Below are positions 1 to 6,336 of a stretch of 8,930 bases of DNA, piece after piece (positions within the stretch are counted from its first letter, which is position 1; each line of letters opens with the position of its first letter). Position numbers and translations under genes: made by a program. The DNA is taken from contig CALQBR020000032.1 of assembly GCA_943328865.2 (NCBI GenBank), positions 1-8,930 on the forward strand. Reading direction: 5' to 3'. The notes beneath the pieces were generated by a model. That model searched no databases, was not told where the DNA came from, and worked only from the letters and a program-made list of their open reading frames with translations. This stretch comes from Sphingobacterium thalpophilum (GTDB lineage: Bacteria; Bacteroidota; Bacteroidia; Flavobacteriales; Flavobacteriaceae).

Positions 1-1434
1 GATTTGGAAATTATTCCCGTTTTGAATAAAGTGGATTTACCCAGTGCGAATCCAGAGGAAGTGAGCGATGACATTGTGGATTTATTGGGTTGCAAATTAG
101 AAGATATTATCCATGCTTCGGGTAAAACTGGTTTGGGTGTAGAAAATATTCTTGCAGCAATTATCGAAAGAATTCCCGCGCCAAAAGGCGATATTGACGA
201 ACCGTTACAGGCCTTGATTTTTGACTCTGTTTACAATCCGTTTCGAGGAATTGAAGTTATATTTCGTGTAAAAAACGGACAAATAAAAAAAGGGCAAAAG
301 ATTAAATTCATGGCTACAGGCAATGAATATTTTGCTGATGAAATCGGCACTTTAAAGCTGAACCAAGTCCCAAAACAAGTCATTTCGGCAGGAGATGTTG
401 GGTATTTGATTTCTGGAATTAAAGAAGCCAAAGAAGTAAAAGTGGGCGACACGTTAACCGACGCTAAGACCCCTACAACGAATATGATTACCGGTTTTGA
501 AGATGTAAAACCGATGGTTTTTGCTGGAATCTACCCTGTAGACACCGAGGATTATGAGGAGCTAAGAAACTCAATGGAAAAATTACAGTTGAATGATGCC
601 TCGTTGGTGTTTTTGCCAGAAAGTTCGGCAGCATTGGGATTTGGTTTCCGTTGTGGTTTCTTGGGAATGTTACACATGGAAATCATCCAGGAACGTTTAG
701 AACGCGAGTTCAACATGACCGTAATTACTACCGTTCCCAACGTTTCCTATCTGGCTTATACCAAAAAAGATCCTGAAACACCCTTCGTAGTAAACAATCC
801 TTCGGATTTGCCAGAACCGTCTCGGTTAGACCATGTAGAAGAACCTTATATTAAAGCGACGATTATTACCAAATCGGATTTTGTGGGCAATGTAATGTCA
901 TTGTGTATCGAAAAGCGCGGATTGATTACCAACCAAACCTATTTGACGCCTGAAAGAGTGGAGTTGACATTTGACATGCCATTGGCGGAAATTGTATTTG
1001 ATTTTTACGATCGTTTGAAAACCGTTTCTAAAGGATATGCCTCGTTTGATTATTCTCCAATTGGAATGCGAACATCCAACTTGGTAAAAGTGGATATTTT
1101 ATTGAACGGCACCATCGTGGATGCGTTATCATCATTGATTCACGTGGACAATGCTTATCATATTGGGAAGAAGATGTGTGAAAAACTAAAAGAATTGATT
1201 CCGCGTCAGCAATTTGATATTCCAATTCAGGCAGCCATTGGCGTGAAGGTCATCTCTAGAGAGACCATCAAAGCCTTGCGAAAAGATGTAACTGCTAAGT
1301 GTTATGGTGGGGATATTTCTCGTAAACGTAAATTATTGGAAAAACAGAAAAAAGGAAAGAAACGCATGCGACAAGTAGGAAACGTTGAGATTCCGCAGGA
1401 AGCATTTATGGCAGTTCTGAAATTGAATGATTAA
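1..1434 (+). CDS. lepA: Elongation factor 4 (LepA), 5'-truncated by window edge
   Basis: LepA/EF4 is a ribosome-bound translational GTPase that acts on elongating or assembling ribosomes in the cytoplasm. The frame is open from base 1, so the start lies outside the window. 477 codons are present against about 598 in the family, so roughly the first 120 residues (P-loop and switch regions) are missing. The visible part opens with the GTPase G4 motif NKVD, followed by the beta-barrel domain II (about residues 65-160), the EF-G-like domain III ([21 protein letters not shown] region) and domain V. It ends with the LepA-specific C-terminal domain, recognisable from [20 protein letters not shown] and the terminal QEAFMAVLK. 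There is no EF-G domain IV, which separates LepA from EF-G. A terminator follows 22 bases after the stop, so lepA is transcribed separately from thiL. Family assignment is very secure. Confidence 0.97.
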   Translation, partial: DLEIIPVLNKVDLPSANPEEVSDDIVDLLGCKLEDIIHASGKTGLGVENILAAIIERIPAPKGDIDEPLQALIFDSVYNPFRGIEVIFRVKNGQIKKGQKIKFMATGNEYFADEIGTLKLNQVPKQVISAGDVGYLISGIKEAKEVKVGDTLTDAKTPTTNMITGFEDVKPMVFAGIYPVDTEDYEELRNSMEKLQLNDASLVFLPESSAALGFGFRCGFLGMLHMEIIQERLEREFNMTVITTVPNVSYLAYTKKDPETPFVVNNPSDLPEPSRLDHVEEPYIKATIITKSDFVGNVMSLCIEKRGLITNQTYLTPERVELTFDMPLAEIVFDFYDRLKTVSKGYASFDYSPIGMRTSNLVKVDILLNGTIVDALSSLIHVDNAYHIGKKMCEKLKELIPRQQFDIPIQAAIGVKVISRETIKALRKDVTAKCYGGDISRKRKLLEKQKKGKKRMRQVGNVEIPQEAFMAVLKLND

Positions 1435-1456
1435 TAAATCATCCAAAAATATAACC

Positions 1457-1488
1457 AAACCTGATGATGAAAATGATCAGGTTTTTTT
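1457..1488 (+). terminator. Intrinsic terminator of lepA
   Basis: A 9-bp perfect stem (AAACCTGAT / ATCAGGTTT) with a 10-base loop is followed directly by a run of T, 22 bases after the lepA stop codon. This is the expected layout of a rho-independent terminator and separates lepA from thiL. Confidence 0.85.
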
Positions 1489-1566
1489 ATTTCACTTCCT
1501 TTTGGCATAAGCCGAACCTACTGGCTAAAATGTTTCATTCGTGGCCTTCTTGGCCAAAAACCTTTG

Positions 1567-1574
1567 TACCTTTG
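1567..1574 (+). promoter_or_regulatory. Probable thiL promoter, -7 box
   Basis: TACCTTTG matches the Bacteroidota -7 consensus TAnnTTTG and sits 25 bases before the thiL ATG, after the lepA terminator. A -33 box at the expected spacing is not convincing; the nearest TTG (1550-1552) leaves only a 14-bp spacer. No Shine-Dalgarno sequence precedes the ATG, as is usual in this phylum. Confidence 0.5.
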
Positions 1575-1599
1575 CAACTGAAAACTATTTACCAACATA

Positions 1600-2649
1600 A
1601 TGATTGAAGATAAAAACCCACAACGCACAAGCATCGCGCAATTAGGAGAATTCGGACTTATAGACCATTTAACCAAACACTTTACCATCAACCAACCCTC
1701 TACGTTAAAAGGAATTGGGGATGACGCTGCCGTTTTGGACTTTAAAGACAAAAAAGTCGTTGTTTCAACAGATTTATTGATTGAAGGCGTCCATTTTGAT
1801 TTGGCCTATATGCCCTTGAGACATTTGGGATACAAGGCGGTGGTAGTCAACATTTCGGATATTTGTGCGATGAATGCCAAAGCAACCCAAATCACCGTTT
1901 CTGTTGCGGTATCCAATCGTTTCCCTTTGGAAGCACTCGAGGAATTATTTGATGGGATTTCCCTTGCGGCCAATGAATATAAGGTAGATGTTATTGGTGG
2001 AGACACCACCTCGTCTCAAAAGGGATTGATTATCAGTATTACCGCTATTGGCGAGGCTGACGAAGCTGAGTTGGTTTACCGCAATGGCTCAAAAGAAAGC
2101 AACTTACTAGTCGTGTCAGGCGATATTGGAGCGGCCTATATGGGATTACAGGTTTTGGAACGCGAGAAACAAGTGTTTCAAGTAAACCCCAATTCACAAC
2201 CCGATTTGGAGGCTTATACCTATCTCATAGAACGACAATTGAAACCAGAAGCACGAAAAGATGTGCGTACATTGTTGCATGCCTTGGAGATCAAACCAAC
2301 AGCAATGATTGATATCTCTGACGGATTATCGTCAGAAATCATGCATATATGCAAGCAATCAGGAGTTGGCTGCAATCTCTATGAAGACAAATTACCGATC
2401 GACCCCCAATTGATTAATGTTTGTGAGGAATTCAACATCGACAGCACCACAGTTGCTATTAACGGTGGAGAGGATTATGAATTGCTTTTTACCATCGCCA
2501 TAGAAGACTTTGAAAAAATAAAAGGCAATCCAAACTTCACCATTATTGGTCATATGACCCAGGAAAGCGAAGGCATTCATCTGGTTACTCGTGCCAATAC
2601 AAAAATCCCATTAAAAGCACGTGGCTGGGATGCCATCACACTAGAATAA
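1600..2649 (+). CDS. thiL: Thiamine-monophosphate kinase
   Basis: ThiL phosphorylates thiamine monophosphate with ATP to give thiamine diphosphate, the active cofactor, as the last cytoplasmic step of the pathway. The 349-residue protein has the full set of family motifs: GIGDDAAVL (residues 38-46, Mg-ATP binding), STDLLIEGVHFD (56-67), the NISDICAMNAK helix (84-94), IGGDTTSS (132-139), MIDISDGLSSE (236-246) and GGEDYELLFT (289-298). It ends with the usual ARGWDAI tail. These are typical of the PurM/ThiL/SelD ATP-binding fold. The length is slightly above the E. coli protein, as is common in Bacteroidota. The ATG at 1600 is supported by the promoter box just upstream and by the conserved GEFGLID segment at residue 16, which leaves a normal N-terminus. 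No other thiamine gene is nearby, so it appears to be a stand-alone unit between two terminators. Confidence 0.97.
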   Translation: MIEDKNPQRTSIAQLGEFGLIDHLTKHFTINQPSTLKGIGDDAAVLDFKDKKVVVSTDLLIEGVHFDLAYMPLRHLGYKAVVVNISDICAMNAKATQITVSVAVSNRFPLEALEELFDGISLAANEYKVDVIGGDTTSSQKGLIISITAIGEADEAELVYRNGSKESNLLVVSGDIGAAYMGLQVLEREKQVFQVNPNSQPDLEAYTYLIERQLKPEARKDVRTLLHALEIKPTAMIDISDGLSSEIMHICKQSGVGCNLYEDKLPIDPQLINVCEEFNIDSTTVAINGGEDYELLFTIAIEDFEKIKGNPNFTIIGHMTQESEGIHLVTRANTKIPLKARGWDAITLE

Positions 2650-2664
2650 AGGAACTTCTATTTG

Positions 2665-2702
2665 TACCAATCCTGATACTTCGCTATCAGGATTGGTATT
2701 TT
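2665..2702 (+). terminator. Terminator of thiL
   Basis: A perfect 14-bp stem (2665-2678 with 2685-2698) and a 6-base CTTCGC loop begin 16 bases after the thiL stop. The downstream T run is short and interrupted (TTTTTAA-like), so termination rests mostly on the strong stem. Confidence 0.8.
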
Positions 2703-2899
2703 AATTCACTTCCAACAAAAAATAACGAACTATTTTTTAGTGTTTTTTATAAAAATTAACACGCCTTAAAAGGAATATGATTACTTTTAAATAAGAAAAA
2801 TAAAAGCACTAAATTGCTGAAATTTAAAATATAAAGACCAAATATATCAATAGGCGAATTATTCCTACAATGACTATCAACCCACAACTTTTTACATTC
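2703..2899 (+). other. AT-rich intergenic region upstream of the barrel gene
   Basis: About 200 bases between the thiL terminator and the chosen ATG at 2900. It is very AT-rich and has no gene-like frame. TACTTTTA near 2781 is only a partial match to the TAnnTTTG promoter box, so the promoter of the following gene is not located with confidence. Confidence 0.4.
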
Positions 2900-3445
2900 A
2901 TGAAAAAAATAACCTTTTTATTATTGCTTTTATCAGCCACTGTAATGTTGGCTCAAGAAACAAAAACATCCGTTTTTTCTAAAAAAAATGAAATAAAAAT
3001 AGGCGGGATAAAACTATTGAGCGGACCCATATTAGAAGGTACTTACGAGTACATCCATTCTAATGATTTCACTTATGGGAGCTCCGTACTGTTAAATTTA
3101 GACAAGGACAATGACTATGCTGAGAATTTTTCTATCACCCCTTTTGCTCGGTTTTATTTTCAGGAAACTAAAGAATATGGGGCTCAAGGATTTTTTGTAG
3201 AAGGTTTCGCAAAGTACATCAATGGAAAAAGGTCAATTGGGTACTATGATGCCTTATATAATTATTACGAAATAAAAGAAAAATTTGATACTAGTGCTTT
3301 AGGATTGTCTCTTGGTAAAAAATGGATCAATCGTTCGGGTTTTGTTTTCGAAATCCTTGTTGGAGCCGGAAGAACTCTTGGCAATCAAGACAATGTGCCT
3401 GACGCCTTTTTCAGAGGTGATCTGTTTGTTGGCTATCGGTTTTAA
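2900..3445 (+). CDS. Small secreted outer-membrane beta-barrel-like protein (DUF3575-like)
   Basis: This is a 181-residue protein of unknown function. The start was set at 2900 rather than the in-frame ATG at 2870, because 2900 gives a clean signal peptide: MKK, a hydrophobic L-rich core, then the cleavage-like site MLA-QE near residue 18. The mature part alternates polar and aromatic residues as in beta strands (for example FSITPFARFYF, GFFVEGFAKYI, LGLSLGKKW). It ends in VGYRF; a terminal aromatic residue is typical of proteins folded by the BAM complex. The glycine- and aromatic-rich pattern and size resemble DUF3575-type barrel proteins seen in Flavobacteria. That family call comes from memory of the pattern and is tentative. 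The last ten codons plus the stop are repeated at 8062-8095, marking this gene's 3' end as one boundary of the accessory block. Confidence 0.8.
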   Translation: MKKITFLLLLLSATVMLAQETKTSVFSKKNEIKIGGIKLLSGPILEGTYEYIHSNDFTYGSSVLLNLDKDNDYAENFSITPFARFYFQETKEYGAQGFFVEGFAKYINGKRSIGYYDALYNYYEIKEKFDTSALGLSLGKKWINRSGFVFEILVGAGRTLGNQDNVPDAFFRGDLFVGYRF

Positions 3446-3446
3446 T
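3413..3446 (+). repeat. Left copy of a 34-bp direct repeat (3' end of barrel gene)
   Basis: This segment encodes RGDLFVGYRF plus the stop codon and one further base. It matches 8062-8095 at 33 of 34 positions (only T3418 versus C8067 differs), with 28 bases uninterrupted from 3419. Identity stops abruptly on both sides. The two copies are in the same orientation, 4649 bases apart, and enclose the three - strand genes. Confidence 0.9.
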
Positions 3447-3479
3447 AAAAAAGGGCGGAATGTACTTCCGCCCTTTTTT
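3447..3479. terminator. Bidirectional terminator between convergent genes
   Basis: A perfect 14-bp stem (AAAAAAGGGCGGAA / TTCCGCCCTTTTTT) with a 5-base loop begins one base after the barrel gene stop. An A-tract on one side and a T-tract on the other make it functional in both directions. It ends the + strand barrel gene and, on the - strand, transcription coming from the MORN gene and from the promoter at 3524-3553. Confidence 0.92.
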
Positions 3480-3519
3480 CCCTAAATCTACCACAAACTT
3501 AACCTAATCATGCTATTGT
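3447..3519 (-). ncRNA. Candidate ~70-nt small RNA or leader transcript
   Basis: A consensus promoter (3524-3553) on the - strand would start transcription near 3517-3519 and stop at the hairpin ending at 3447, giving an RNA of about 70 nt. No annotated gene lies in that path. Part of the segment can pair: TTGTGGTA at 3516-3523 with TACCACAA at 3489-3496, although this stem overlaps the inferred start point. The transcript would contain a seven-codon frame (MIRLSLW, 3511 to 3488) with a very short leader, so it could be a leader peptide plus terminator rather than a non-coding RNA. This is inferred from promoter and terminator geometry only. Confidence 0.35.
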
Positions 3520-3523
3520 GGTA

Positions 3524-3553
3524 CAAAGATATAGTGAAGGAATACTTCTCAAA
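3524..3553 (-). promoter_or_regulatory. Consensus Bacteroidota promoter with no gene downstream
   Basis: Read on the - strand, TTTG (3553-3550), an 18-bp spacer and TATCTTTG (3531-3524) match the -33/-7 consensus completely. It lies downstream of the MORN gene stop and points towards the terminator at 3447-3479, so it drives no recognised gene. Confidence 0.6.
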
Positions 3554-3586
3554 AATAAATCAGACAAAGCTACTTAACTATTTTTA

Positions 3587-5053
3587 TCAAAACTTATATC
3601 CTAATGACACCGAAAAAACCCGATTGTAAACTGAAAAACTATCATCACTACTATTTATAATATTTGCTAAACCCCAACTATACGTTAATCCCAGTTGGAC
3701 TTTCTTGCCTTCTAATCCTATACCTAAATCCAAGCCATAATCAAATTTTTTGTATTGCTTATCAGAACCAAACTCAATATCATATTCTGCAGTAGTTTTT
3801 GTGCCACTAGAAGTAATATCTTCGTAAATAGCTTTTCCACTTAATCCCATACCAACGTATGGCCCAAAAATAGCATAAAGACCACCCAAAGATGCTTTAG
3901 CATGTAATGGAACATCAACGTAATAAAGTGTTTGTATCACCGAACTTGAGCTTTTATAAGTCCCACCACTTACATAGTCTTGTTTTAACTTAGATCCTTT
4001 TGTTGTAAACAACAAACCCGTTTCAAAAGAAAATGTTTGTGATTGAGGGAATTCTGCAAATATTCCAATATTAAAACAAAGATCTTCATCGTTAGCACTC
4101 GTTGATAATGAGAGTGATGGGGGTAATGTACCGCTCCAAACCATATTTGGAAGATTTAAACCCGCTTTTATTCCAAATAAATTTTTATAAGAGTTTACGT
4201 TATTTTCTTTTGGTTTCTTTACTATAACGAAACCATTTTTATACTTTGTTTTTCTTAACTTTTTACCTTGTTCATCCATTTCAATAAGTACTCCCTTACC
4301 CTCACTAATAGAAGAGCCCGTTGGAGTTCCATCTGGGAAGTAATGACTAAGACAATTCCATAATTTGCCTTCTCGATATTCTAGATGATACCAAATACCA
4401 CCATTTTCATAATATCCCTTACATTCTCCATTCAATTTATCATTTAACCAAATCGTTTCTTCTTTACTACCATCTAAATAAGTCTTAGTAAATTGCCCAT
4501 TTTTCAAACCGGCTAAATACACCCCAATAAGTTTGCTCCCATCAGGCCAGGTCATTGTTCCTTGTCCATTAAAACGACCCTCTTTCCAACCACCCTCATA
4601 CTTTTTCCCATCAGGCCACGTCATTGTTCCTTGCTTGTAAGGGCTATTGTTTTTCTTATCCCAAATACCGGAATAGCTCCGGCCATCAGTAAACTTTTCT
4701 GTATGATTAAAGTCATCCGAATTTTGTATGTAAATTTTAATTTTAAGTAATTCCGCCAACTTTTCCTCGTCTTTTCCGTTACTCATATAATAACTAATGC
4801 TTTCTAATGCAGCTTCATAAGACTGGATATTGGACATTCTGTAATACGATTTGGCTTTTAAATAACTCGATTTAACCTTAGCCTGACTATTTAGTTGCTC
4901 TACTTTGTCCAGGTACTGCAAAGCCTTTTCAAAATGATTGTTATCATAGGCTTCTTGCGCTAATTGGTAGGTTAACTGAGCTTCTTGATCATTTGTTTGG
5001 GCCTGTATCGTTGTGAAAAATAAAAGCCCCATCATTGTAAGTAGTTTTCTCAT
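3587..5053 (-). CDS. Envelope protein: TPR-like + MORN repeats + outer-membrane beta-barrel
   Basis: A 488-residue protein built from three modules. Residues 1-19 are a signal peptide (MRKLLTMMG... ending QAQ). Residues 27-115 are helical with TPR-like features (LAQEAYDNNHFEKALQYLDK). Residues 127-275 carry MORN-type repeats, clearest at GTMTWPDGKKYEGGWKEGRFNG and GTMTWPDGSKLIGVYLAGLKNG, with more degenerate units after. Residues 290-488 resemble a PorT-like/OMP_b-brl_2 outer-membrane barrel: FGIKAGLNLPNM, FSFETGLLF, YVDVPLHAKASLG, GPYVGMGLSG, FDYGLDLGIGLE and a terminal SVSLGYKF. This predicts an outer-membrane anchor with repeats facing the periplasm or the surface; function unknown. The first 120 residues are nearly identical to the neighbouring FISUMP protein. 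The ATG at 5053 starts the signal peptide, 7 bases after the stop of a remnant frame. It is probably the last gene of a three-gene operon. Confidence 0.9.
   Translation of the reverse strand: MRKLLTMMGLLFFTTIQAQTNDQEAQLTYQLAQEAYDNNHFEKALQYLDKVEQLNSQAKVKSSYLKAKSYYRMSNIQSYEAALESISYYMSNGKDEEKLAELLKIKIYIQNSDDFNHTEKFTDGRSYSGIWDKKNNSPYKQGTMTWPDGKKYEGGWKEGRFNGQGTMTWPDGSKLIGVYLAGLKNGQFTKTYLDGSKEETIWLNDKLNGECKGYYENGGIWYHLEYREGKLWNCLSHYFPDGTPTGSSISEGKGVLIEMDEQGKKLRKTKYKNGFVIVKKPKENNVNSYKNLFGIKAGLNLPNMVWSGTLPPSLSLSTSANDEDLCFNIGIFAEFPQSQTFSFETGLLFTTKGSKLKQDYVSGGTYKSSSSVIQTLYYVDVPLHAKASLGGLYAIFGPYVGMGLSGKAIYEDITSSGTKTTAEYDIEFGSDKQYKKFDYGLDLGIGLEGKKVQLGLTYSWGLANIINSSDDSFSVYNRVFSVSLGYKF
4538..4633 (-). repeat. 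Near-identical MORN-unit DNA repeat
   Basis: Two 27-bp copies (4538-4564 and 4607-4633) differ at one base and lie exactly 69 bases apart, which is one 23-residue MORN unit. Both encode QGTMTWPDG. The near identity at DNA level suggests a recent unit duplication or gene conversion. Confidence 0.8.
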
Positions 5054-5183
5054 ATATAAATTAATTGTTATTTTTCATCCCAAAAAAGTAATCCGTTTTT
5101 TGTTCTGAGATTATTTTTTTTAAGATGCTGTATCTTTCAATATTTGCATTAGTTATCAATTCTAAATATGTTTTCATTTGCTT
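4695..5183 (-). repeat. Copy A of a ~0.5-kb direct duplication
   Basis: This segment holds the first 120 or so codons of the MORN gene, the short gap before it, and a remnant of the 3' end of an upstream gene. It aligns in the same order and orientation with 5802-6336. Similarity is high throughout, and the end points are judged by eye. Copy A is about 46 bases shorter, mainly because it lacks one of two KSFW(E/D)EK-coding units. Confidence 0.85.
5061..5183 (-). pseudogene. Remnant of the 3' end of the coiled-coil gene
   Basis: On the - strand this encodes a 38-codon frame from the ATG at 5177 to TAA at 5061-5063, with YLELITNANIERYSILKK matching YLKLITNAEAEGYSILKK at residues 464-481 of the protein encoded at 6173-7711. 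A one-base net shift in the following AT tract changes the frame, so the original stop is skipped and the frame runs to a new TAA 7 bases before the MORN gene ATG. Similarity ends at a run of nine T (5187-5195). It is most simply a duplication by-product. It could still be translated and couple translation to the MORN gene. Confidence 0.75.
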
Positions 5184-5209
5184 ATGTTTTTTTTTAAGGA
5201 ACAAAGAGT

Positions 5210-6160
5210 CTAATCCTTGACACAGCGCACTGAGAAACCGTATGCTTTACTGCTGTCGTTTTTGAATGGATAGGGACCATTGTAATACAGATAGTGGGAC
5301 CAGGCGTTTGAAGTACTGTTCTCTGTCGAACTCCACCATTCGCCGACAGTACCAATGGAGGTGTAAAAACTAGTCGTGCATCTACCTCCCGGAAGACCGG
5401 TAAAACCACTGCTGTTAGTGGTGCTGCTGGTTGGATTATGGTCTGTAGGTGTTGCCCAAAGTAAAGTGCCCGTGGCTTTCATTTTGCCACCTGCAACAGA
5501 TTTTCCTCCTAAAAAGTCAATCAAGGTAGTCCATTCCATATCAGTAGGTACATGCCAGCCACTTGGGGCTAATACCTTATTGGGCGTATTAGGATCATTG
5601 TCATGGATTCCCGCTACGGCATACCAGTTGTATAATTTACCATAAGTTTTTCCATTAGCGGTGCTGTTCTCATAATAACACCAAGCCCCTGTGGTTAAGT
5701 TTGCCCAAGCGGTAGTGGTTACTTGTGGGATAGGCGTACCATCTCTATAGGTGGCAACATCGAGGTTTTGTATCGTCCACACTTGAGAGCCAATGGTAAC
5801 ATTTTCTGTGTGATTAAATTTATCGGAATTTTCGATGTAAATTTTAATTTTAAGTAATTCTGTAATCTTTTCCTCGTCTTTGCCGTTATTTATATAATAA
5901 CGAATGTTTTCTAAAGCAGCTTCATACGACTCGATATTGGATAATTTGTAATACGATTTGGCTTTTAAATAACTTGATCGAACCTTTGCGTGACTATTTA
6001 GCTGCTCTACTTTGTCTAAGTACCGCAAGACCATTTCAAAATTATTGTTATCATAGGCTTCTTGCGCTAATTGATAGGTTAACTGAGCTTCTTGATCATT
6101 TGTTTGAGCCTTTATAGTTGTAAAAAATAAAAGCACCATCATTGTAAGTAGTTTTTTCAT
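5210..6160 (-). CDS. Secreted TPR-like + FISUMP-domain protein
   Basis: A 316-residue protein. Residues 1-19 are a signal peptide (MKKLLTMMV... KAQ) and residues 27-115 are TPR-like helices shared with the MORN protein. Residues 121-316 form a FISUMP domain (Fibrobacter succinogenes major paralogous domain). Hallmarks are IGSQVWTIQNLDVATYRDG near the start, GKLYNWYAV (174-182), LAPSGWHVPTDMEWTTL (197-213), GFTGLPGGRC (252-261), GEWWSSTE (273-280) and the ending AYGFSVRCVKD. The domain occurs in exported proteins of Bacteroidota and Fibrobacteres, often as paralogue sets; its molecular role is not established, and no T9SS-type C-terminal signal is evident. The domain's DNA is richer in GC than the N-terminal part. 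The gene starts 12 bases after the coiled-coil gene stop, so the two are very likely co-transcribed. Confidence 0.92.
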   Translation of the reverse strand: MKKLLTMMVLLFFTTIKAQTNDQEAQLTYQLAQEAYDNNNFEMVLRYLDKVEQLNSHAKVRSSYLKAKSYYKLSNIESYEAALENIRYYINNGKDEEKITELLKIKIYIENSDKFNHTENVTIGSQVWTIQNLDVATYRDGTPIPQVTTTAWANLTTGAWCYYENSTANGKTYGKLYNWYAVAGIHDNDPNTPNKVLAPSGWHVPTDMEWTTLIDFLGGKSVAGGKMKATGTLLWATPTDHNPTSSTTNSSGFTGLPGGRCTTSFYTSIGTVGEWWSSTENSTSNAWSHYLYYNGPYPFKNDSSKAYGFSVRCVKD

Positions 6161-6336
6161 ATATATTGATTGTTATTTTTCATCCCAAAAAGATTTTTCG
6201 TTTTTTTGTTTTGGGATTGTCTTTTCCTCCCAAAAAGATTTTTTGATTTTTGGTTCTGAGATTATTTCTTTTTTTAAGATGCTATATCCTTCAGCTTCAG
6301 CATTAGTTATTAATTTTAAATACTGTTCATTTGCTT
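5802..6336 (-). repeat. Copy B of the ~0.5-kb direct duplication
   Basis: The intact partner of 4695-5183. It contains the last ~55 codons of the coiled-coil gene, the 12-base gap and the first 119 or so codons of the FISUMP gene. Because both parts are functional here, copy B probably reflects the ancestral arrangement and copy A the derivative. Confidence 0.8.

Noticed and set aside
1542..1556. TGGCC/GGCCA inverted repeat near the thiL promoter
   Set aside because: Only five pairs around a five-base loop, with no T run or overlap with the -7 box; too weak to call an operator or terminator.
2839..2846. TATATTTG promoter-like box on the - strand upstream of the barrel gene
   Set aside because: It lacks a proper -33 box at 17-19 bp, and points towards the thiL terminator with no gene to drive; likely chance in AT-rich DNA.
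2870..2899. Upstream in-frame ATG for the barrel gene
   Set aside because: It would add ten residues (MTINPQLFTF) in front of a complete signal peptide that begins at 2900, so the later ATG was chosen.
5187..5195. Run of nine T after the FISUMP gene as a terminator
   Set aside because: The gene is on the - strand, where this reads as a run of A, and no hairpin precedes it.
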